NCBI GenBank assembly: GCA_023146255.1
Contig: JAGLCJ010000009.1
Span: forward strand, 73,219-137,218
Length of the DNA: 64,000 nucleotides
Origin: Alcanivoracaceae bacterium
GTDB lineage: Bacteria; Pseudomonadota; Gammaproteobacteria; Pseudomonadales; Alcanivoracaceae
Reading direction: 5' to 3'
This document shows, in pieces, positions 8,263 to 16,879 of this stretch (positions are counted from its first letter, which is position 1; each line of letters begins with the position of its first letter). The notes below the pieces were generated by a model. It saw only the letters and a program-made list of their open reading frames with translations. It had not been told where the DNA came from and did not search any database. Position numbers and translations under genes: made by a program.

Positions 8263-10074
8263 TCAGCGAACGGTCAGTCCCTGATCACCGATATCCTCCG
8301 GGTCCAGCACGGCGAGAAAACTGACCACATCAAGCTTGCTGCCCTGCAACCGGACATCCCCGGAGGCGATTCCTTTCAGCAAGCCGGTCTCACCCGCAAG
8401 AATGCGATCCAGAAAGGCCTTGTCCAGCACCAGCGTCGCATTCACCGGCAGATCTTCCGGCACCTGCTCGTGCACCTGGGCCACGCCACGGCGAATCTCG
8501 ATAGCATGACGGACATCGATATCGCTGAATTCGAAACCGATGGTCAGCTCGGTGTCTTCCGCCTTGCCCGCATCCAGATGCAGGGCCATGCCGTTCAGCC
8601 AGACCAGTGGCGGAAAGTTCTGCATCATGGTCACCGAGATGAACGGCTTTTTCATGCCTGCCGCGAGCATGGCCACGTCCAGCTCGCCTTCAAGCTCCAT
8701 CGCCGAGGTCAGGTACCAGTTACGCCAGTTGATATTCATGCTGGCATAACCGAGCTGGCGCAATGCCGTTGCTTTCAGTTGCCGCGCTTCGCTGTCATCG
8801 TGATTGACACGAATGACCGGCGTCAGCAATTCCGCCGCCCACTGATAATCCTGCTCGTCGATGGCCTGCTTCGCTGCAGCAATCACCTTGTCACGGCCGC
8901 CCATCATCGCCACCGTACGTTCGGCTTTCTCAACCGGCGGCGTCGGGTCAAGTGTGGTCGGGTCACCATCAAACCAGCCCAGATAGCCGTTGTAGATCTG
9001 CCGCACCGCATGCTTCACCGTGCCGTAGTACTCGCGTAAATACGGGCTGTAGTCACGCAGATGAGGAGGAAATTTCACCAGCTCAACCAGCTCATCCGGG
9101 GTATAACCCTTGTTCATGTAGCGGATGGTCTGGTCGTGGATATAGGCAATACCATCGCGGGTCATGCGCAACACTTCTTCGACTTTTTCCGATCCGATGA
9201 CCGGCTGGCCATGGGCCGGCACCATCGCCTCGGCGCGGAATGCGCGCAGACGGTCCAGTGCCTTGACCCACTGCACCGGGTCACGGAATTTGGTTCCGCG
9301 CAGAGTATGCACATTCGGCAGGGTCGGCCCCTGAATCACTTCGGCCGACAACAGGATATTGTCGTCCGGCAACCAGATTGCAATCTCGTCCTCAGCCTCT
9401 GAAGGCACATGCACCATCTGCATGCGCACGCCGGCAATGGTCAGCTCCAGCTCGTCGCTGAAGGTGCGGGTGGGAGCGATAAAGGTGGAGCCGGGGTCAC
9501 GCTCCAGATCCACCTCCGGGGTCGGACCGATACCGGCATTCATGCCCGCCATTTCCTCAGGCCGCTCCATCGCCATGGCCAGACCAAAGGAATAACCGGA
9601 ACGCAGCGACAGAATCGGGCCAACGGTGGCGCCCTGCAGCACCACATGCTCCAGCAGGCTGTCGTGGGCAATAATTTCCACCTCACCATCCCTGACCTGC
9701 TGTGGCGAAACAAATGCTGCCGTGCCGTTGATGTGGTCGGGGTGGTGATGGGTATAGATGATCGCCTTGACCGGCTTGTCGGTCAGGCGACGAAACTCGG
9801 CCATCACCTTTTCGCTTTGCAGTGATGACTCGCCAACGTCGACAATAATCAGGCCATCATCGCCCTCAATCATGATGGTATTGGCGAGATTCCAGCCCAC
9901 GGCGGAATAAATCCGCTGGCCCACCGGATACACCTTCTGCACAAAATGACGGGTATGCTCGGCCAGCTCCGGGTGCAGTTGCTGCTGCACCGCTGGCGGC
10001 GCCGGAGCGTCTGAGCAGCCGGTCAGCAGGGCAGCGACGAGGGCGGCAATCGGGAATAGCGATGATCGGGTCAT
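8263..10074 (-). CDS. sdsA: Secreted SdsA-type alkyl sulfatase (MBL fold)
   Basis: Encodes 603 residues. It begins with a lipoprotein signal (LLTGC, lipid Cys 20), so export and membrane anchoring are predicted. The metallo-beta-lactamase motif HxHxDH is H109-H111-D113-H114 in THHHPDH, followed by an alkyl-sulfatase dimerisation region and a C-terminal SCP2-like domain (from about 480). SdsA enzymes hydrolyse primary alkyl sulfates such as dodecyl sulfate to the alcohol and sulfate. A CGGAGG ribosome site precedes the ATG. Divergent from a LysR regulator at 10168, matching the known sdsA-sdsB arrangement in Pseudomonas. Other MBL sulfatases act on secondary esters, so the exact substrate is inferred. 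Confidence 0.9.
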   Translation of the reverse strand: MTRSSLFPIAALVAALLTGCSDAPAPPAVQQQLHPELAEHTRHFVQKVYPVGQRIYSAVGWNLANTIMIEGDDGLIIVDVGESSLQSEKVMAEFRRLTDKPVKAIIYTHHHPDHINGTAAFVSPQQVRDGEVEIIAHDSLLEHVVLQGATVGPILSLRSGYSFGLAMAMERPEEMAGMNAGIGPTPEVDLERDPGSTFIAPTRTFSDELELTIAGVRMQMVHVPSEAEDEIAIWLPDDNILLSAEVIQGPTLPNVHTLRGTKFRDPVQWVKALDRLRAFRAEAMVPAHGQPVIGSEKVEEVLRMTRDGIAYIHDQTIRYMNKGYTPDELVELVKFPPHLRDYSPYLREYYGTVKHAVRQIYNGYLGWFDGDPTTLDPTPPVEKAERTVAMMGGRDKVIAAAKQAIDEQDYQWAAELLTPVIRVNHDDSEARQLKATALRQLGYASMNINWRNWYLTSAMELEGELDVAMLAAGMKKPFISVTMMQNFPPLVWLNGMALHLDAGKAEDTELTIGFEFSDIDVRHAIEIRRGVAQVHEQVPEDLPVNATLVLDKAFLDRILAGETGLLKGIASGDVRLQGSKLDVVSFLAVLDPEDIGDQGLTVR

Positions 10075-10121
10075 GGCAGACCTCCGGGGAAACAGACAGG
10101 ATCAGTCTGGCCCTCAGCGCC

Positions 10122-10146
10122 AATAACATCCAATGCATTGTTTATT
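10122..10146. promoter_or_regulatory. Candidate LysR operator between sdsA and its regulator
   Basis: AATAACA and TGTTTATT form an imperfect inverted repeat around the palindrome-containing CAATGCATTG, in the only space between the divergent sulfatase and LysR genes. LysR proteins usually bind such interrupted dyads and also repress themselves. Assignment is by position and symmetry only. Confidence 0.45.
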
Positions 10147-10167
10147 TACTTTTGATGCACAAGGCGC

Positions 10168-11079
10168 ATGATTGGCCACATGGATACTCGCCAGCTGCAA
10201 CACTTCCTCGCCCTGCTCGAACACCGCAACTTCGCCCGTGCGGCGGACGCTGTGCACCTGTCCCAACCTGCATTCAGTCGCAGTATTCAGCAGCTTGAAC
10301 AACAGCTCGGCGTCAGCCTGTTCGATCGTGGCCGGCACGGCGCCACCGCCACCGTCTATGCCCGTGCCGCCCTGCCCCATGTGCGCGCCCTGTTTGCCGC
10401 CCGCGAAGCATTGCTCCAGGAAATTCAGGCGGTACAGGGACTGGAAACCGGTGCACTGGCGATCGGCACTGGTCCCTACCCCGCCATTGGCCTGATGGAC
10501 CAGGTCGCCGCCCGATTCGTCGACCGCTACCCCGGCATTCGCCTGCGCCTGCATACCGCCAACTGGGAGGATCTGCGCCACGACCTGCTTGCCCACGAGA
10601 TCGAGCTGTTTGTCGCTGACACCCGTGAACTCAGTACTGACCCGGCACTGACCATTACCCCGCTACCACAACGGGCCGGCGGCATCTTCTGCCGCCGTGA
10701 TCATCCATTGACCCGGCAACGCGAGCTGAGGTGGCCGGCGCTGTTGTCGTATCCGTTTGCACTGACACGACTACCCGATGCCATCGAAGCGACGCTGCAA
10801 CAACTGAGCGCGGCACACGGCGGTCTGACCCGCCGTATCGAGTGCGACAATGTCGCCATGCTGGTGGCCATGGTGGCGGGCAGCGATGCCATCAGCATGG
10901 CGCCAGTCAGTGTGATTCAGACGCAATTGGCGACCGGGGCGCTGGTCATGCTGCCGGTACAGGACATTGAGGAAATACAAACCAGCTATGGTCTGGTGCA
11001 ACGGCGCGAGCGCCAGCTGTCGCCGGCGGCGGCGGCATTCCGGGATTTACTGCTGCAGGCCGCCGACCTGACGGCCTGA
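10168..11079 (+). CDS. sdsB: LysR-type transcriptional regulator next to sdsA
   Basis: Encodes 303 residues, the normal LysR length. The N-terminal winged HTH (MDTRQLQHFLALLEHRNFAR to SRSIQQLEQQLGVSLF) is followed by a LysR effector-binding domain (about 90-295). The alternative start at 10180 drops four residues; neither has a strong ribosome site. It is divergent from the alkyl sulfatase gene and shares about 90 bases of promoter DNA with it. In Pseudomonas, SdsB is a LysR activator encoded beside sdsA and responds to alkyl sulfates or their products, so the same role is inferred here. The symbol rests on context rather than on sequence comparison. Confidence 0.88.
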   Translation: MIGHMDTRQLQHFLALLEHRNFARAADAVHLSQPAFSRSIQQLEQQLGVSLFDRGRHGATATVYARAALPHVRALFAAREALLQEIQAVQGLETGALAIGTGPYPAIGLMDQVAARFVDRYPGIRLRLHTANWEDLRHDLLAHEIELFVADTRELSTDPALTITPLPQRAGGIFCRRDHPLTRQRELRWPALLSYPFALTRLPDAIEATLQQLSAAHGGLTRRIECDNVAMLVAMVAGSDAISMAPVSVIQTQLATGALVMLPVQDIEEIQTSYGLVQRRERQLSPAAAAFRDLLLQAADLTA

Positions 11080-11081
11080 GA

Positions 11082-12092
11082 TCACTTCACATCTTCGTCA
11101 GATTTCAGCTTGCGATACTCGATCGGCGTCATGCCGACCCAGCGCTTGAAGGCGCGATAAAACGTGCTCGGCTCAGAGAAGCCGGTGAGGTAGACAATCT
11201 CGTCGATATTCTCGTCCGTGCCGGCCAAGAGGCGCTTGGCCAGTTTGCAGCGATACTCTGCCACCAGTTGATTGAAATTGGTGCCGGCATCGGCCAGGCG
11301 GGTACGCAGCTGACGCGGCTTGATGCCCAAACGCGCCGCCACTTCTTCCAGATTGGCGTGACCGGATTCAAGCAGCTCGGCCACCAGCCGGCTGACCTGG
11401 AATACCAGATCCTGCTTCTCCAACCGCGCCATCTGTTCACTGGCCAGCCGCTCGTGCAGCTGCAACAGCTCCGGCTCATGATGTGCTGACGGCAGGTCCA
11501 TCAATTTGCGATCAAAGAAAATACCGACATCCGGCATTTCAAACTTCACCGGGCAGCCGAATACCCGTTCGTACTCGCGTTGATCGGCATGGCGCGGATG
11601 ACTGAAATGCACTTCAATCGGCATGAACGCGCCGTCGGTGACGAAGCTGAAAAACTTGATCACCCCGACTGAAGCGCACTCATTCAGGTGAGCCAGCTTT
11701 TTGCTCCACAGCATTTGCTTGAGAAATACCCGCTCGCCGTGGTCAACCATTTCGGCATTGGCGGCATCAGACAGCAGCCGCTGGTAATCCAGCGCCCGCT
11801 TCAGGCCCTCACCAAAGGTCGGGCTGGAAAGAAACAGGTACTCCAGTACCTGCCCCTTGAAGATCGGCATATGAGAACCGAGGTGCAGGCCGATGTGCGG
11901 GTCGCCGGACACTTCTTCCATGGCTTGCCAGAACCACTCCTGAGCATCGTGCGGGGTGCGCAGCTCCGGCAGGGTCAGAATCGACTTGTCGAGGCCTACC
12001 TTGGCCAGTACTGCATCCGCGTCGACGCCTGCGTTCTGCATCGCCTTGTAGGCCATGCGCAGCAGGACACCGGAGTCAGTCAGGGTGGTCAT
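11082..12092 (-). CDS. AraC-family regulator (OruR/ArgR-like layout)
   Basis: Encodes 336 residues. The N-terminal 200 residues match the layout of the Arabinose_bd-type domain found in OruR-like regulators (EWFWQAMEEVSGDPHIGLHL, then HFSHPRHADQREYERVFGCP). The last 100 carry the AraC double HTH (VAARLGIKPRQLRTRL and IDEIVYLTGFSEPSTFYRAF). The frame is open to 12152, but the ATG at 12092 gives the usual family length. It ends 3 bases from the convergent LysR gene and is divergent from the MaoC dehydratase at 12238, so control of that gene is plausible. Relatives of this kind often sit beside fatty-acid or CoA-ester genes. The ligand is unknown. Confidence 0.88.
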   Translation of the reverse strand: MTTLTDSGVLLRMAYKAMQNAGVDADAVLAKVGLDKSILTLPELRTPHDAQEWFWQAMEEVSGDPHIGLHLGSHMPIFKGQVLEYLFLSSPTFGEGLKRALDYQRLLSDAANAEMVDHGERVFLKQMLWSKKLAHLNECASVGVIKFFSFVTDGAFMPIEVHFSHPRHADQREYERVFGCPVKFEMPDVGIFFDRKLMDLPSAHHEPELLQLHERLASEQMARLEKQDLVFQVSRLVAELLESGHANLEEVAARLGIKPRQLRTRLADAGTNFNQLVAEYRCKLAKRLLAGTDENIDEIVYLTGFSEPSTFYRAFKRWVGMTPIEYRKLKSDEDVK

Positions 12093-12237
12093 CGGCAGGT
12101 TGTTTCCCGAGGTATACAAGAGCGCCGAATGTAGCACAGGGCGCCCCCGCACCGGAACCGCAGGGCGCGCCGGCCAATCGTCTGCGCCACATGGCTGACT
12201 ATACTTTGCGCCTCTTTACTGTCAGGGAGGTGCCACC

Positions 12238-13110
12238 ATGACCGAACTCGCCATCCGCGACCTGCGCAACGCGCCGTCGATGCTGCCCTTGTTTGCCAAA
12301 GCCGTGATCCGTGCCGGCGTCAAACCGGGCAAGAATCCGGAATTGCCGGCCATTGGCGCGCGACTGAGTGATCTGGTGCTGGACCCGAAACATCTGGCTG
12401 CCTATCGCAAGGTGTGTGGCTTCCAGAGCAAGGGCACGCTGCCGATCACCTATCCGCACATGCATGCCCACCCGCTGTTCATGACCCTGCTGCTGGATGA
12501 GCGCTTTCCGTTCCCGGCCATGGGTCTGGTCCATGTGCGCAATCGCATCACCCAGTTCCGGCCGATTCAGGAGCGCGAACAACTTGATGTCGAGTGCCGC
12601 TTTGGCGCATTGGAAAAACGTGATTCCGGTTACGAGTTTTCCATTCTCACCAGCGTCAGCACCGCCGGCGAACAGGTCTGGGAAAGTGAATCCTTCATGC
12701 TGTTCCGCAGCGGCGGCGGTGGCGGCGGCAAGAAAAAGGAAGCGCCGCAAGTCGAGCCGGTTAGTGGTGCAAAAGAATGGTCGGTGCCGGGCGATATCGG
12801 CCGCCGCTACGGTGCGGTATCCGGTGATCGCAATCCGATTCACCTGTACCCATTGACCGCGAAACTGTTCGGCTTCAAGCGCCAGATTGCCCATGGCATG
12901 TGGTCGAAGGCGCGCTGTCTGGCCGAACTGGAGCCGAATTTCCCGCAAGGCCCGTTCAGTGTCGATGTCAGCTTCAAGCTGCCGCTGTTTATCCCGGCGA
13001 AAGTGAAGTTTGCCGAAGAGAAAGTTGCCGGCGGCTTGGATTTTCGTCTGCTCGGCGCCGACGGCATCAAGCCGCACCTGGCCGGTGAAATACGCAGCAC
13101 TGAAAACTGA
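12238..13110 (+). CDS. MaoC-like (R)-specific enoyl hydratase/dehydratase
   Basis: Encodes 290 residues with a double hot-dog fold. The C-terminal half carries the hydratase-2 motif: YGAVSGDRNPIHL with catalytic Asp and His, then GFKRQIAHGMW. A low-complexity SGGGGGGKKK linker at about 160-170 separates the two halves. Members hydrate trans-2-enoyl-CoA to (R)-3-hydroxyacyl-CoA or dehydrate the product of FabG-like enzymes, which fits the long FabG-like reductase at 4583. GGGAGG stands 8 bases before the ATG. Divergent from the AraC gene. Followed directly by a paired REP element. Family call strong; physiological chain length unknown. Confidence 0.9.
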   Translation: MTELAIRDLRNAPSMLPLFAKAVIRAGVKPGKNPELPAIGARLSDLVLDPKHLAAYRKVCGFQSKGTLPITYPHMHAHPLFMTLLLDERFPFPAMGLVHVRNRITQFRPIQEREQLDVECRFGALEKRDSGYEFSILTSVSTAGEQVWESESFMLFRSGGGGGGKKKEAPQVEPVSGAKEWSVPGDIGRRYGAVSGDRNPIHLYPLTAKLFGFKRQIAHGMWSKARCLAELEPNFPQGPFSVDVSFKLPLFIPAKVKFAEEKVAGGLDFRLLGADGIKPHLAGEIRSTEN

Positions 13111-13124
13111 TTCTCGCATCATCT

Positions 13125-13184
13125 CCCGTAGGAGTGGCCGACCGGCCGCGATCAACATCGCCGTCGATCGACGGCTCCTACGGG
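13125..13184. repeat. Paired REP-like hairpin element A
   Basis: Two inverted copies of CCCGTAGGAG face each other, each with its own small hairpin: left GGCC-GACC-GGCC, right (minus strand) CCGTC-GATC-GACGG. It lies between convergent genes, and its right end supplies the TAG stop of the MBL gene that ends at 13178. Confidence 0.8.
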
Positions 13185-14197
13185 TGTTGCTCGTCTTTGC
13201 GTAAATAAATGGTTTGCCCGGGCGGCAAGACAACGAACTCCGCCCCCGCAGCCCCCACCTCGTCACTCAACAAGCGGAACGACCCCTCAAGATCTTCCAT
13301 GATCAGCGGCATGGCCGGAGTATTTTCCGCCTGCCAGGGCAGGAAAAAATCATCCCAGTGAATAGGCACCACTTTCGGCGCGCCACTGGCCGTTACCGTA
13401 TTGCGAACATAGTCAGCAACATAACCGTCACGTTGTCGCGACAGGCCGACACTGGAAACAAACGCCAGATCGGCCTGATAGCCATCCAGCTGGCCATCGA
13501 CGAACCCGGCACTGCCTTGAATCAGAATGTTGCCCTGCGGATGGCGGATCAGCAGCGCGTAGGACTCACCCTCCTTCCAGGCTGATACCGGAGCAGGAGG
13601 CGAAAGTGGCTCGCTGATCGGCTCGTTCATCCCGGTAAGCCGGTCCAGCCACGCTGCCTGCGGCACATGGTCAGAGAGCAGAAAGATCACCTCAAAATCG
13701 GCGTAGCGCATCGCCTCACCCGGCACCACGACGCGAATGGCAGACTCGGCCATCCCGGCACCACGACCGACATTGGCAGTGCTTTCCGAACCGACCAGCT
13801 CGGCGCCGGTGCGCATCGCCACTGCCGGCGAATCCATCGCATGATCAAAATGCGAATGCACTACCAGCACCGCATCAAGCCCGTCGATCTGATACTGACG
13901 CAGCATGGCATCAATACGCTCATCGTCCGGGGCCAGATCCTGTGTCATCACCGAAAGCCGGGAGGCGCGACTAAAGTAGGCATCAGTCATCAGATCGGTA
14001 ACGCCGTCGGAAATCAGCAACGTCGATGTGCCAAGCCAGGTCACCGACAGGGCGCCGGCTTCAGCTGAGTCGGAAGCTGGCCACTGCGGCCAGCCGCTGC
14101 TATCAGGGCGCCAGGAAAAAAGCGCCCACAGCAACACAAATAAAAACAGCGGCGCTGCCAGCAGCGCCGCTGTCATCATGATCAGACGTTTTGCCAC
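13178..14197 (-). CDS. Membrane-anchored MBL-fold hydrolase (UlaG-like)
   Basis: Encodes 339 residues. A hydrophobic segment (about 5-28) is a signal anchor, placing the catalytic domain outside the cytoplasmic membrane. Metal ligands are visible in HSHFDHAMD and later VPIHWDDF, the pattern of UlaG/NAPE-PLD-like metallo-beta-lactamase proteins. The start is GTG at 14197, 5 bases after the small ORF at 14203, so it is probably the last gene of the desC-desB operon. The stop TAG is part of the GTAGGAG of REP element A, suggesting the 3' end was redefined when the repeat inserted. NAPE-PLD relatives act on phospholipids, which would suit a desaturase operon, but the substrate is unproven. Confidence 0.85.
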   Translation of the reverse strand: MAKRLIMMTAALLAAPLFLFVLLWALFSWRPDSSGWPQWPASDSAEAGALSVTWLGTSTLLISDGVTDLMTDAYFSRASRLSVMTQDLAPDDERIDAMLRQYQIDGLDAVLVVHSHFDHAMDSPAVAMRTGAELVGSESTANVGRGAGMAESAIRVVVPGEAMRYADFEVIFLLSDHVPQAAWLDRLTGMNEPISEPLSPPAPVSAWKEGESYALLIRHPQGNILIQGSAGFVDGQLDGYQADLAFVSSVGLSRQRDGYVADYVRNTVTASGAPKVVPIHWDDFFLPWQAENTPAMPLIMEDLEGSFRLLSDEVGAAGAEFVVLPPGQTIYLRKDEQHP

Positions 14198-14202
14198 GCT
14201 GA

Positions 14203-14460
14203 TCAGCTCTGGTCGGTTTTCTTGACGGTTTCGCGCGCGTCTTCCGCCACGTCCAGCACGTCATCGGCAAAACCGCCGATTTCAGCGGTGATATCCCGGA
14301 CCAGCTGGTAGATGCTGTCGCGATCCACCTGCTTGTCCTCCTGCTCGATAAAGCCGCGGGCGTAATCCACCACCAGATTGTGGATATTTTCCACCCGCAC
14401 CGTGCCGGACTTCACCGTGCTTTCCAGCACGCTACGGACGGCATCCAGTACCTTGATCAT
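14203..14460 (-). CDS. Small conserved-looking helical protein downstream of desB
   Basis: Encodes 85 residues, acidic and almost entirely helical by composition, without Cys, signal peptide or membrane segment. The frame continues to 14505, but the ATG at 14460 has CGGAG 8 bases upstream and avoids overlap with desB, so it is used. It lies 13 bases after desB and 5 bases before the MBL gene on the same strand, so it is in the same operon. Alternating hydrophobic positions suggest an amphipathic, possibly membrane-associated helix bundle. I do not recognise the family. Confidence 0.75.
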   Translation of the reverse strand: MIKVLDAVRSVLESTVKSGTVRVENIHNLVVDYARGFIEQEDKQVDRDSIYQLVRDITAEIGGFADDVLDVAEDARETVKKTDQS

Positions 14461-14473
14461 TGCTATACTCCGG

Positions 14474-15610
14474 TCAGGCGCTGACCATGGCCTGCTTCGG
14501 TGCACGGTTTGGCAGGGACAGACGCATCACCTTGGCCAACACCGAGCCGAACTGACGATGCAGCGGCTTGCTGTTATAGGGCAGGCCATACTTCTGACAG
14601 ATGGCCCGCACTTCCTTTGCCGCCTCAGCATAACGGTTGCTGGGCATATCCGGAAACAGATGATGTTCCATCTGGTGACTCAGGTTGCCGCTCATGATAT
14701 GCATCAGCGGGCCGCCTTCGATGTTGGCCGAACCGAGCAGCTGACGCAGGTACCAGTGGGCCTTGTCCTCGTTCTCGATATCTTCCGGCAGGAAATCTTC
14801 AACGCCGTCCGGGAAGTGGCCGCAGAAAATGATCATGTAGGCCCACAGGTTACGGATCAGGTTGGCGGTGATGTTGCCCGCCAGCACCGGCAGGAAGAAC
14901 GGACCGGCCAGCAGCGGGAACAGGACATAATCCTTGATCACCTGCTTGCGCACTTTCTTGCCGATGTGCTTGAGCTGACCCCAGGCTTCGCTGAAGCTCT
15001 TCTCGCCCTTGCGGACCCGCTCGAACTCGACGTCGTGCAGGGCCACGCCCCACTGGAAGAAGGTTGCCAGCAGTGCGTTGGTGACCGGCTGGGCCAGATA
15101 GGCCGGGTGCCACGGCTGCTTCTCGCTCATCCGCAGAATGCCGTAACCGACGTCACGGTCCATGCCGACCACGTTGGTCCACTTGTGGTGCATGTAGTTG
15201 TGCGAGTGCTGCCACTGGTCCGACGGGCAAACGTTGTCCCACTCCCACTTCGAGGAATGGATCTCCGGGTCGCGCATCCAGTCCCACTGGCCATGGATAA
15301 CGTTATGGCCGATTTCCATGTTCTCGAGGATCTTGGCAACACCGAGCATGGCGGTACCGGCCAGCCAGGCCGGCGGCAGAATGCCGGCGAACAGCAGGCC
15401 GCGGCCGCCGATTTCCAGATAGCGCTGGGTCTTGATCATGCGGCGGATATAACGCGCATCCTTTTCGCCAAGGCTGTCCATAATGCGCTTGCGCAGTGCT
15501 TCGATTTCCGCACCGAACTGCTGCACCTGCTCATCGGTAAGGTCCACCGGCAGGCGGCGGGCGCGGGCAGCGGCAATCATGTTCTTATCGAGATTCAATG
15601 AGGCAGTCAT
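14474..15610 (-). CDS. desB: DesB-like acyl-CoA delta-9 desaturase
   Basis: Encodes 378 residues of a membrane fatty-acid desaturase. The three di-iron histidine boxes are present: HNVIH at 102-106, HSHNYMHH at about 135-142 and HQMEHH at about 311-316. Hydrophobic stretches near 70-95 and 200-250 match the family topology. DesB inserts a double bond in acyl-CoA chains and receives electrons from a DesC-type reductase, encoded 11 bases upstream (15622-16689). AAGGAG precedes the ATG. With the TetR gene at 16880 this reproduces the desT-desCB arrangement of Pseudomonas aeruginosa, where DesT senses the ratio of unsaturated to saturated acyl-CoA. Function call good; substrate carrier inferred. 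Confidence 0.88.
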   Translation of the reverse strand: MTASLNLDKNMIAAARARRLPVDLTDEQVQQFGAEIEALRKRIMDSLGEKDARYIRRMIKTQRYLEIGGRGLLFAGILPPAWLAGTAMLGVAKILENMEIGHNVIHGQWDWMRDPEIHSSKWEWDNVCPSDQWQHSHNYMHHKWTNVVGMDRDVGYGILRMSEKQPWHPAYLAQPVTNALLATFFQWGVALHDVEFERVRKGEKSFSEAWGQLKHIGKKVRKQVIKDYVLFPLLAGPFFLPVLAGNITANLIRNLWAYMIIFCGHFPDGVEDFLPEDIENEDKAHWYLRQLLGSANIEGGPLMHIMSGNLSHQMEHHLFPDMPSNRYAEAAKEVRAICQKYGLPYNSKPLHRQFGSVLAKVMRLSLPNRAPKQAMVSA

Positions 15611-15621
15611 ATTGGCGCTCC

Positions 15622-16689
15622 TTACAGGTCGAGAGTGACATTGCCGGCGGCGGCGCAGACACAGATGCGCACCATATCGCCGGCTTCACCGAAAATTTCA
15701 CCAGTGGTCAGATCACGGACCTGACCTTCCTTCAACGTCACCAGGCAGCCCTGGCAAATACCCATGCGGCAACCGTGTTTCGGCAGCAGACCGGCCTGCT
15801 CGGCCACCTCCAGCAGCGGCTTGTCGCCGGCCGCCTCGGCCGCACGCTCGCTATGCCAGAAGCGCACTTCGCCACCGGCGCCAGCGGCCACGGTCTTCAG
15901 TGCCGGGCGGAAATTTTCCTGTTTCAGCTGCTCATTCAGACCGGCGCTCTGCCAGTGGGCCGACACCGAATCCATCAAGGATTGCGGACCGCAGACATAG
16001 GCCAGACGATCACGCCAGTCCGGGCACAGGGTCTGCAGCTGATCAGCGGAGAAATGCTGGTCGCCGCGACTGCGGGTCAGCCGGGTCAGACTGTTCCAGC
16101 CGTGGGTCAGCGCCAGACCGCGACGATCATCGGCAAACAGGTTGCTGGCCTCATCAGGGCTGTAATGCAGATGGACCACATCCGCCTCACGGCCGGTCGC
16201 CGCCAGACTGCGCAACATCCCCATCACCGGGGTAATGCCGCTGCCGGCGGTGATGAACAGCAGTTTCGGCAGCTCACCGGCCGGCAGAACGAATTCACCG
16301 GCAGCCTGATCGAGCATCAGCACCATGCCAGCCCGGGCGTAGTGATTCAGCCAAGTGGACACATGTCCACCTTCAATGGCACGTACGGTCACGGTAAAAC
16401 TGTCATCGCGGCTGGCATTACCGGAAGACACCGAATAGCAACGCCAGTGGCGAACGCCGTCGATGTCCACGCCGAGGCGGACATACTGACCGGCGCGCGC
16501 GCCCTGCCAGCGGCTGTTAGGGCGAATTTCCAGTGAAACGGCGTCCGCAGACTCACGTATCACCCGCTCGATGCGGCCACGCAGGCCAGCGCCAAGCAGC
16601 GGATCAATCAGCTCCAGATAGGATTCCGGCAGCAACGGGGTTGCCAGCCAGTGGCCAAATCGGGTCAGGGGACGAAGTACAGAAGTCAT
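15622..16689 (-). CDS. desC: DesC-like ferredoxin-NAD(P) reductase for desaturase
   Basis: Encodes 355 residues: an FAD-binding FNR domain (RxYSxSS-like WRCYSVSSGN, about 100-140), an NAD(P)-binding domain (FITAGSGITPVMGM) and a C-terminal plant-type [2Fe-2S] ferredoxin domain with CRMGICQGC and a later CVC. Such three-part reductases pass electrons from NADPH to the membrane desaturase. It is first in the desC-desB operon. The 190-base region upstream, shared with the divergent TetR regulator, contains a near-palindrome at 16709-16728. No strong ribosome site is seen before the ATG. Confidence 0.88.
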   Translation of the reverse strand: MTSVLRPLTRFGHWLATPLLPESYLELIDPLLGAGLRGRIERVIRESADAVSLEIRPNSRWQGARAGQYVRLGVDIDGVRHWRCYSVSSGNASRDDSFTVTVRAIEGGHVSTWLNHYARAGMVLMLDQAAGEFVLPAGELPKLLFITAGSGITPVMGMLRSLAATGREADVVHLHYSPDEASNLFADDRRGLALTHGWNSLTRLTRSRGDQHFSADQLQTLCPDWRDRLAYVCGPQSLMDSVSAHWQSAGLNEQLKQENFRPALKTVAAGAGGEVRFWHSERAAEAAGDKPLLEVAEQAGLLPKHGCRMGICQGCLVTLKEGQVRDLTTGEIFGEAGDMVRICVCAAAGNVTLDL

Positions 16690-16708
16690 TGTCCAGGCAC
16701 CACGTTAG

Positions 16709-16728
16709 TTAACATGTGTGCACATTAA
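16709..16728. promoter_or_regulatory. Candidate DesT-type operator
   Basis: ATGTG-TG-CACAT is a perfect 5-bp dyad flanked by TTAA on both sides, 20 bases before desC and upstream of the TetR gene. A similar half-element, TGTACACAAAA, begins at 16756. Inferred as the TetR binding site from symmetry and position. Confidence 0.55.
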
Positions 16729-16879
16729 TGCCGGCCGAGATTAAAAGTCAACAACTGTACACAAAAATGATTTAAATCCTTCTGTTTCATATGGTTATAT
16801 AAATACCGGCCAGCGCGCCTGTGGCTACAGCTGTGTTTTCAAGTACAATGGCCGACAATTTCCGGGTACGGATACGCCG

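Noticed and set aside
12700..12740. Gly-rich run in the MaoC protein as a frameshift scar
   Set aside because: The frame is continuous and both hot-dog halves are in register; it reads as a natural linker.
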